Source: SIG437 sp045648985 (GTDB lineage: Bacteria; Bacillota; Clostridia; UBA1381; UBA9506). Taken from it: 11,474 bases of DNA. This document shows positions 8,113 to 11,474 of the stretch, one piece after another (position 1 is the stretch's first letter; the number at the start of each line of letters is the position of its first letter). The stretch lies in NCBI GenBank assembly GCA_045648985.1, contig JAZROZ010000003.1:1-11474 (forward strand), in the 5' to 3' direction. Made by a program: the position numbers and the translations under genes. The notes under the pieces are model-generated. The model saw nothing but the letters and a program-made list of their open reading frames with translations. It searched no databases and was not told the origin of the DNA.

Positions 8113-8120
8113 TTTTGTGT

Positions 8121-8660
8121 TTAGTAGAAAATTGACTTTTTAACTTCGTCGGCTTCTTTTGTTTTTCCTAAAGCTGTTGCAATTGCAAAAGCAAATTCAA
8201 ACGATTTTCCTGCTGCACATGCCGTAATAATGTTTTTGTCCGTTACAACGCCATCTTGGACATATACAGCGCCAACAAGCTCATCTTCAAATCCGGGATA
8301 GCAGGTTGCTTTTTTATCTTTTAAAACACCAAATGCGCCCAGCGCTTTCGGTGCAGCACAAATTGCACAAATCAGTTTTTTGTTGTTATGCGCAGAAAGC
8401 ACGGCATTTTTTACATAATCGCTTGCCTCTAAGTAATCAGCACCGGGAAGTCCGCCGGGAAGAATTACTGCAGAAAAGTCTTTTATCTCAAAATCTTTAT
8501 ACAATTCATCTGCCGTTACAGTTATTCCGCTTCTTCCCGTTACACTTTTTGAGTCCATTACAGAAATGGTTTTAACAGTAAAACCGCACCTTTTCAACAC
8601 ATCAACAGGAATGAGTGCTTCAGCCTCTTCAAATCCATCTGCTAAAAATACTAATATCAT
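8121..8660 (-). CDS. DJ-1/PfpI family protein
   Basis: Small cytoplasmic protein of the DJ-1/ThiJ/PfpI superfamily, in the branch close to YajL and PARK7. Members have been linked to deglycase, glyoxalase and oxidative-stress roles, and the activity of this one cannot be told from sequence. The 179 residues are a full-length single domain. The N-terminus MILVFLADGFEEAEALIPVDV carries the conserved glutamate (E14, matching Glu18 of human DJ-1). The nucleophile-elbow cysteine is C101 in CAICAAPKALGA. ILPGG (66-70) is the other family signature. The start is supported by GGAGA on the minus strand (8667-8671), 6 nt from the ATG. It is a single gene with its own strong promoter, divergent from the membrane-protein gene and convergent with the SLH hydrolase. 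Confidence 0.92.
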   Translation of the reverse strand: MILVFLADGFEEAEALIPVDVLKRCGFTVKTISVMDSKSVTGRSGITVTADELYKDFEIKDFSAVILPGGLPGADYLEASDYVKNAVLSAHNNKKLICAICAAPKALGAFGVLKDKKATCYPGFEDELVGAVYVQDGVVTDKNIITACAAGKSFEFAFAIATALGKTKEADEVKKSIFY

Positions 8661-8693
8661 AAAATCTCTCCAATTACTTTTAATCTTATAGTA

Positions 8694-8722
8694 ATTTTAT
8701 ATTACCTACGGTTTCTTGTCAA
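8694..8722 (-). promoter_or_regulatory. Sigma-A-type promoter of DJ-1 gene
   Basis: On the minus strand a consensus TTGACA (8722-8717), a 17-nt spacer and TAAAAT (8699-8694). The -10 box is 33 nt from the start codon. By sequence it is the best sigma-A match in the window. Confidence 0.75.
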
Positions 8723-8776
8723 TATTTACAGAGAAAATACCTGTTCAATTATGTGAGAATAGCTCATCTAAACATA

Positions 8777-8805
8777 TTGATTTTATCGCCCTGATAGTGT
8801 ATAAT
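8777..8805 (+). promoter_or_regulatory. Sigma-A-type promoter of the membrane-protein gene
   Basis: TTGATT (8777-8782), a 17-nt spacer and a perfect TATAAT (8800-8805), 35 nt upstream of the ATG at 8841. It probably drives both 8841-9578 and 9605-10306. Its -35 box is 54 nt from the divergent DJ-1 promoter. Confidence 0.75.
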
Positions 8806-8821
8806 TTATATACGATAAATC
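8779..8821. other. Imperfect inverted repeat around the -10 box
   Basis: GATTTTATCG (8779-8788) and CGATAAATC (8813-8821) are complementary apart from one extra T, and they bracket the TATAAT. This could be a repressor operator or chance in AT-rich DNA. Confidence 0.3.
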
Positions 8822-8840
8822 TAGCATAAGGATGTAAACA

Positions 8841-9578
8841 ATGAATAAAAAATTTGGGATATCAAAAACAAGAGGAATATATTTTCTTCGCCTGTCAGGA
8901 AGACTGCTTATATTACTTATTGCAGTTTTAACATACATATTTGATGAAAGTACGTTTGATATTGCAGAGGGTTTGAATTTCTTTTGCCAGTTTTCACTCC
9001 TGCACGTTTTATGGGGAATATGGATATATGATATGATATTGCAGCTTATTCCCGTAAAAGCACACATATCAATCGGCTCTCAAAAGATGTTTTCATCGCT
9101 TTTTAAACCGATTAAAGAAAAGATAAACCACAAAACTCTAAAACAGTATATAAAAGATACAACGGCGTCTGCCTATAAGGTAATGATTATCTGGGTTATT
9201 CTAAACTGTATCATAGCTATTTTATATCTGTCGGGCGCAGTTTCGTCTGCCGTGATAGTTTTGATTTCGATATTTTTCTATGTTTGTGACTTGATTTGCG
9301 TTCTCATATGGTGTCCTTTCAGGCTGATTATGAAAAACAAGTGTTGCACAACCTGTCGCATATTCAACTGGGACCATTTGATGATGTTTTCGCCACTAAT
9401 AATGCTTAACAGCTTTTTTTCGTGGACTTTAATTTTGTTTGCTTTTGCGATATGGCTCATTTGGGAGCTTTGTGTATTTACATATCCTGAGCGGTTTTGG
9501 GAAAACAGTAATATGGCACTTCGTTGCTCGGAATGTACAGATAAGCTTTGCACACAATATTGCAGAAAACTAAGATAG
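8841..9578 (+). CDS. Cysteine-rich polytopic membrane protein of unknown function
   Basis: I do not recognise a characterised family. The 245 residues show hydrophobic spans near 21-38, 48-69, 114-134, 136-157 and 180-214; the last is long enough for two spans. Positive charge in the N-terminus (MNKK), the 73-113 loop and 161-173 suggests the N-terminus and these loops are cytoplasmic, giving six spans with the tail inside. Two cysteine clusters would then face the cytoplasm: C168, C169 and C172 (NKCCTTCRIFNWDH), and C229, C232, C237 and C241 near the C-terminus, a CxxC-x4-C-x3-C pattern. They could bind a metal or an iron-sulfur cluster, but this is inference. AAGGA (8828-8832) precedes the ATG by 8 nt. 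The next gene begins 26 nt after the stop, so the two are likely cotranscribed. Confidence 0.8.
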   Translation: MNKKFGISKTRGIYFLRLSGRLLILLIAVLTYIFDESTFDIAEGLNFFCQFSLLHVLWGIWIYDMILQLIPVKAHISIGSQKMFSSLFKPIKEKINHKTLKQYIKDTTASAYKVMIIWVILNCIIAILYLSGAVSSAVIVLISIFFYVCDLICVLIWCPFRLIMKNKCCTTCRIFNWDHLMMFSPLIMLNSFFSWTLILFAFAIWLIWELCVFTYPERFWENSNMALRCSECTDKLCTQYCRKLR

Positions 9579-9604
9579 CAAAAGCATAAAAAGGAAGAGA
9601 AAAT

Positions 9605-10306
9605 ATGCAACATTTTATGATTGTTGACAACAGGTATGCAGAAATTGCACAAAAAGAGTGGGGAAATCTATATGAGATAGTTCCGTCTGTAACATCTAAA
9701 AGGCTTTCATTACCTGTCTCGGCGCATCCTGATATGACGCTTTTTAAAACAGGAGAAAAGGAATTTATATGCGCTCCCGATGTGTATTGCGAATATGTAG
9801 AGATTTTTAAAATCAGGGGAGCAAAAGTAATTTGCGGTAAAAAGGAATTAAATTGTAACTACCCGAAAGATATTGCATATAATGTATTTAAAGAGAATAA
9901 GCTTGCTATGGCTAAATTTTCAGAAACGGACGAAGAAATCATAAAATATCTTGACGGAGAAAACATAAAAAAGATAGATATTAAGCAGGGCTATAGCAAA
10001 TGCTCTGTATGCAGGTTTAGTGGCGGTATCATCTGTGCAGATAGCGGTATTTGCAATATAGCAAAAAACGAGGGCTTAGATGTGCTTAATATTCCGTCGG
10101 GAGAAATCGTCCTTTCAGGCTATGACTATGGATTCATAGGTGGGGCAAGCGGCGCAAATGAAAAAAATGAGATTTTCTTTTTTGGTGATTTGGACTTTGT
10201 TAGCTATGGAAAGGAAATAAAAAAATTTCTTTTTGAGAGAGAAATTAGATTTATCGAAATCAAAAACTTACCCTTAACAGATGTCGGCACTATTATGTTT
10301 TTTTAG
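9605..10306 (+). CDS. DUF6873-like GME-fold protein
   Basis: Cytoplasmic protein of 233 residues, with no signal peptide or membrane span. I assign it from recalled family signatures to DUF6873, proposed to have the guanidino-group-modifying enzyme (pentein) fold of arginine deiminases and amidinotransferases. Supporting segments in order are VSAHPDM (38-44), KQGYSKCSVCRF (127-138), ADSGICNIAKNEGLDVL (145-161) and the glycine-rich GYDYGFIGGASG (172-183). Penteins use Cys, His and acidic residues; C133, C136, H41 and D43 are possible active-site residues, but I cannot say which act or on what substrate. AAGGAAGAG (9591-9599) precedes the ATG. Its stop codon overlaps a possible sigma-G -35 element for ytxC. 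The short gap to the membrane-protein gene suggests a functional link. Confidence 0.72.
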   Translation: MQHFMIVDNRYAEIAQKEWGNLYEIVPSVTSKRLSLPVSAHPDMTLFKTGEKEFICAPDVYCEYVEIFKIRGAKVICGKKELNCNYPKDIAYNVFKENKLAMAKFSETDEEIIKYLDGENIKKIDIKQGYSKCSVCRFSGGIICADSGICNIAKNEGLDVLNIPSGEIVLSGYDYGFIGGASGANEKNEIFFFGDLDFVSYGKEIKKFLFEREIRFIEIKNLPLTDVGTIMFF

Positions 10307-10335
10307 AATATATAAACAGTTTGACGTTCATAATA
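10306..10335 (+). promoter_or_regulatory. Possible sigma-G (forespore) promoter of ytxC
   Basis: GAATA (10306-10310), an 18-nt spacer and CATAATA (10329-10335) match the Bacillus sigma-G consensus (GHATR, 18 nt, CATnHTA) at every defined position. It starts at the last base of the upstream stop codon and lies about 80 nt before ytxC. No better sigma-A promoter is visible here. Read-through from the upstream genes is an alternative. Confidence 0.5.
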
Positions 10336-10344
10336 CTAAAGAGT

Positions 10345-10385
10345 AGTCATCGGATAGGCGTAAAAAGTTCGACCCTCTGATGATT
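10345..10385 (+). other. Hairpin in the ytxC leader
   Basis: The arms 10345-10354 and 10376-10385 form ten pairs, two of them G-U, around a 21-nt loop. There is no T run, so it is not an ordinary terminator. It would sit in the 5' untranslated region, 15 nt before the AGAGGAG ribosome site. Confidence 0.4.
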
Positions 10386-10414
10386 AAGAAGACAAAATCC
10401 AGAGGAGTGTATGT

Positions 10415-11242
10415 ATGAACGAAACTATCAGTCTCGGAGTCGGTGGTGACATAAATCTTATAAAAAGCAGGATTTTTTCAAACCCCGACTGTGTTTTTCC
10501 TGTTTCCATAACAAAAGATACATCGGAGGATAAAGTAACATATTTTAATCTTGAATATAACGAAGATATAAGAATTTTAGATAAATATTTAAATGTTTTG
10601 GCTGAATATATCATAGACAGATATGAAACAAAAATTTTAAGACGTATTATAGAAGAGGAGTTTGGGGAACTATCGCAGAAAGCCAAGCGGGAGATAATAA
10701 AAAATGTCATACTTTTTTCAGATGACAAAAAGCTTGGGTATAATGCAAGGAAAAAGTGTATTCTGCTTGCTTTGTATGATTGCTTAAAAGAGGGCAAAAA
10801 GATGTTCTTAGATGGCTTTGTTTCGTTCCGCTTGAAAGAATATGAGGCTATGCTCTATGAGCTTATAGAAAAGCTTGCGGATGATTACAGTGCCAAGCGG
10901 GAATACGAAGAATTTGTTGACCTTTTAAAATATTTTGTGTCTGTCCAATCGCCAAGACCTGACCTTTTAAACGTGACCGTTTTGGAAAATGGTGCATATA
11001 AAATATCAAATGGCAAAGGTGAAGATATCACCGCTAGTGCGATGTCTGAGTTTATAGGCGGTGAGGCTTTAGTGACAGCAGAGGAATATGATGATATTTT
11101 AATCAGTATTTTAATAACAGTTGCGCCTGAAAAAATTATTGTACACAGAGCTGAAAACATCAAAAACAGAGATTTGTTTTTGACAATAAAAAAAGTGTTT
11201 GAAAAAGTTGAATACTGTACGGGATGCGATTTGTGCTTATAA
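10415..11242 (+). CDS. ytxC: Sporulation protein YtxC family
   Basis: Member of the YtxC family of endospore formers; the molecular function is not known. The 275-residue length fits. The recognisable part is FLDGFVSFRLKEYEAMLYELIEKLADDY, followed by AKREYEEFVDLLKYFVSVQSPRPDLLNV, the conserved family core in the middle of the protein. It has no signal peptide and is mostly helical and charged. The C-terminus ends in the cysteine-bearing CTGCDLCL. AGAGGAG (10401-10407) lies 7 nt before the ATG. An overlapping ATG at 10411 is out of frame and soon stops. A sigma-G-like promoter and a hairpin precede it, and a large palindromic terminator follows. It is evidence that the organism sporulates or descends from one that did. 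Confidence 0.88.
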   Translation: MNETISLGVGGDINLIKSRIFSNPDCVFPVSITKDTSEDKVTYFNLEYNEDIRILDKYLNVLAEYIIDRYETKILRRIIEEEFGELSQKAKREIIKNVILFSDDKKLGYNARKKCILLALYDCLKEGKKMFLDGFVSFRLKEYEAMLYELIEKLADDYSAKREYEEFVDLLKYFVSVQSPRPDLLNVTVLENGAYKISNGKGEDITASAMSEFIGGEALVTAEEYDDILISILITVAPEKIIVHRAENIKNRDLFLTIKKVFEKVEYCTGCDLCL

Positions 11243-11244
11243 CA

Positions 11245-11291
11245 AAAAGGAGTTGTAGCAAAATGAATTTCATTTTGCTACAACTCCTTTT
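11245..11291. terminator. Near-perfect 47-nt palindrome, terminator of ytxC
   Basis: The arms 11245-11267 and 11269-11291 are complementary at all 23 positions around a single central T (in practice a 3-5 nt loop). It begins 3 nt after the ytxC stop. The plus strand ends in TTTT, and the minus strand ends in TTTTTGTT, so it may act in both directions. Confidence 0.8.
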
Positions 11292-11315
11292 AGGCTGGAC
11301 GGAAAATAGTGCAGA

Positions 11316-11404
11316 TTGAACAAACTGAGCGAGAGCAAGGCATAGCCTTGCTTTTGGTTACCCGAAGGCGTACAATGGTACGTCGAGAGGCGAAGTTTGT
11401 TCAA
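11316..11404 (+). repeat. Structured dispersed repeat, copy 2 (three-way-junction fold)
   Basis: Second copy of the element at 1002-1090. The outer stem pairs 11316-11326 with 11394-11404. Hairpin 1 is 11330-11356, with an ATA loop closed by an added C-G pair. Hairpin 2 is 11367-11384, with an AATG loop. Stem substitutions relative to copy 1 keep pairing through G-U pairs on this strand, and the outermost pair is T-A instead of A-T. It stands between the ytxC terminator and a leftward terminator, with no gene of its own. Confidence 0.8.
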
Positions 11405-11419
11405 AACACAAGGCAATAA

Positions 11420-11453
11420 AAAACAGAAGAAATTCGCATTCGCGAATTTCTTC
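11420..11453 (-). terminator. Leftward terminator for a gene beyond the right edge
   Basis: Perfect 12-bp arms, GAAGAAATTCGC (11426-11437) and its complement (11442-11453), close on a 4-nt loop. On the minus strand the stem is followed by TGTTTTTT, a good T run. On the plus strand the T's are scattered. A minus-strand gene probably ends just outside the window. Confidence 0.7.
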
Positions 11454-11474
11454 CTTAAGTTTTATCTTATTTTT

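Noticed and set aside
10320..10329. TTTGACGTTC identical to part of short repeat copy B (8082-8091)
   Set aside because: Only 10 nt match, the rest diverges, and the site is better explained as sigma-G spacer and -10 sequence. Chance is sufficient.
10321..10349. Sigma-A promoter TTGACG-N17-TAGTCA before ytxC
   Set aside because: The -10 box is poor, while the sigma-G match in the same place is complete.

Overview
The window looks like chromosomal DNA from a spore-forming, AT-rich member of the Clostridia. The evidence is the secA-prfB gene pair with a frameshifted release factor 2, a sporulation protein of the YtxC family, an S-layer-homology cell-wall hydrolase, strong Shine-Dalgarno sites and a GltX of the type that has three zinc-site cysteines. 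This assignment comes from gene content and base composition judged by eye; I made no database comparison.

Layout from left to right. Positions 1-957 hold the 3' part of topA (DNA topoisomerase I), with three C-terminal zinc fingers. Positions 958-1236 hold no gene but contain a folded repeat, copy 1, and a strong rightward terminator. gltX (glutamyl-tRNA synthetase) lies on the minus strand at 1237-2691 with its own promoter. secA (2862-5591) and prfB (5642-6767) form a rightward pair; prfB is read through an in-frame TGA by programmed +1 frameshifting. A secreted protein with three SLH repeats and a glucosaminidase domain follows (6830-7996), and its stop codon lies inside its own terminator stem. 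A DJ-1/PfpI family gene is on the minus strand (8121-8660). Back-to-back with it, a rightward set begins: a cysteine-rich polytopic membrane protein (8841-9578), a protein I assign to the DUF6873 GME-fold family (9605-10306), and ytxC (10415-11242). A promoter-like match to the forespore sigma-G consensus precedes ytxC. The right end (11243-11474) has no gene. It carries a 47-nt near-perfect palindrome, copy 2 of the folded repeat, and a hairpin oriented to terminate a leftward gene lying beyond the window.

Most genes are housekeeping: DNA supercoiling, tRNA charging, protein export and translation termination. The right third is accessory and linked to the cell envelope and sporulation.

The least explained signal is the pair of 89-nt three-way-junction repeats. 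They differ at 13 positions. The changes that fall in stems mostly swap an A-U or G-C pair for a G-U pair on the plus strand, and the outermost pair is flipped from A-T to T-A. This suggests a structured RNA family read in this orientation. A second, unrelated 31-32 nt repeat sits at the 3' ends of both minus-strand genes. The two uncharacterised proteins at 8841-10306 are the other item worth following.
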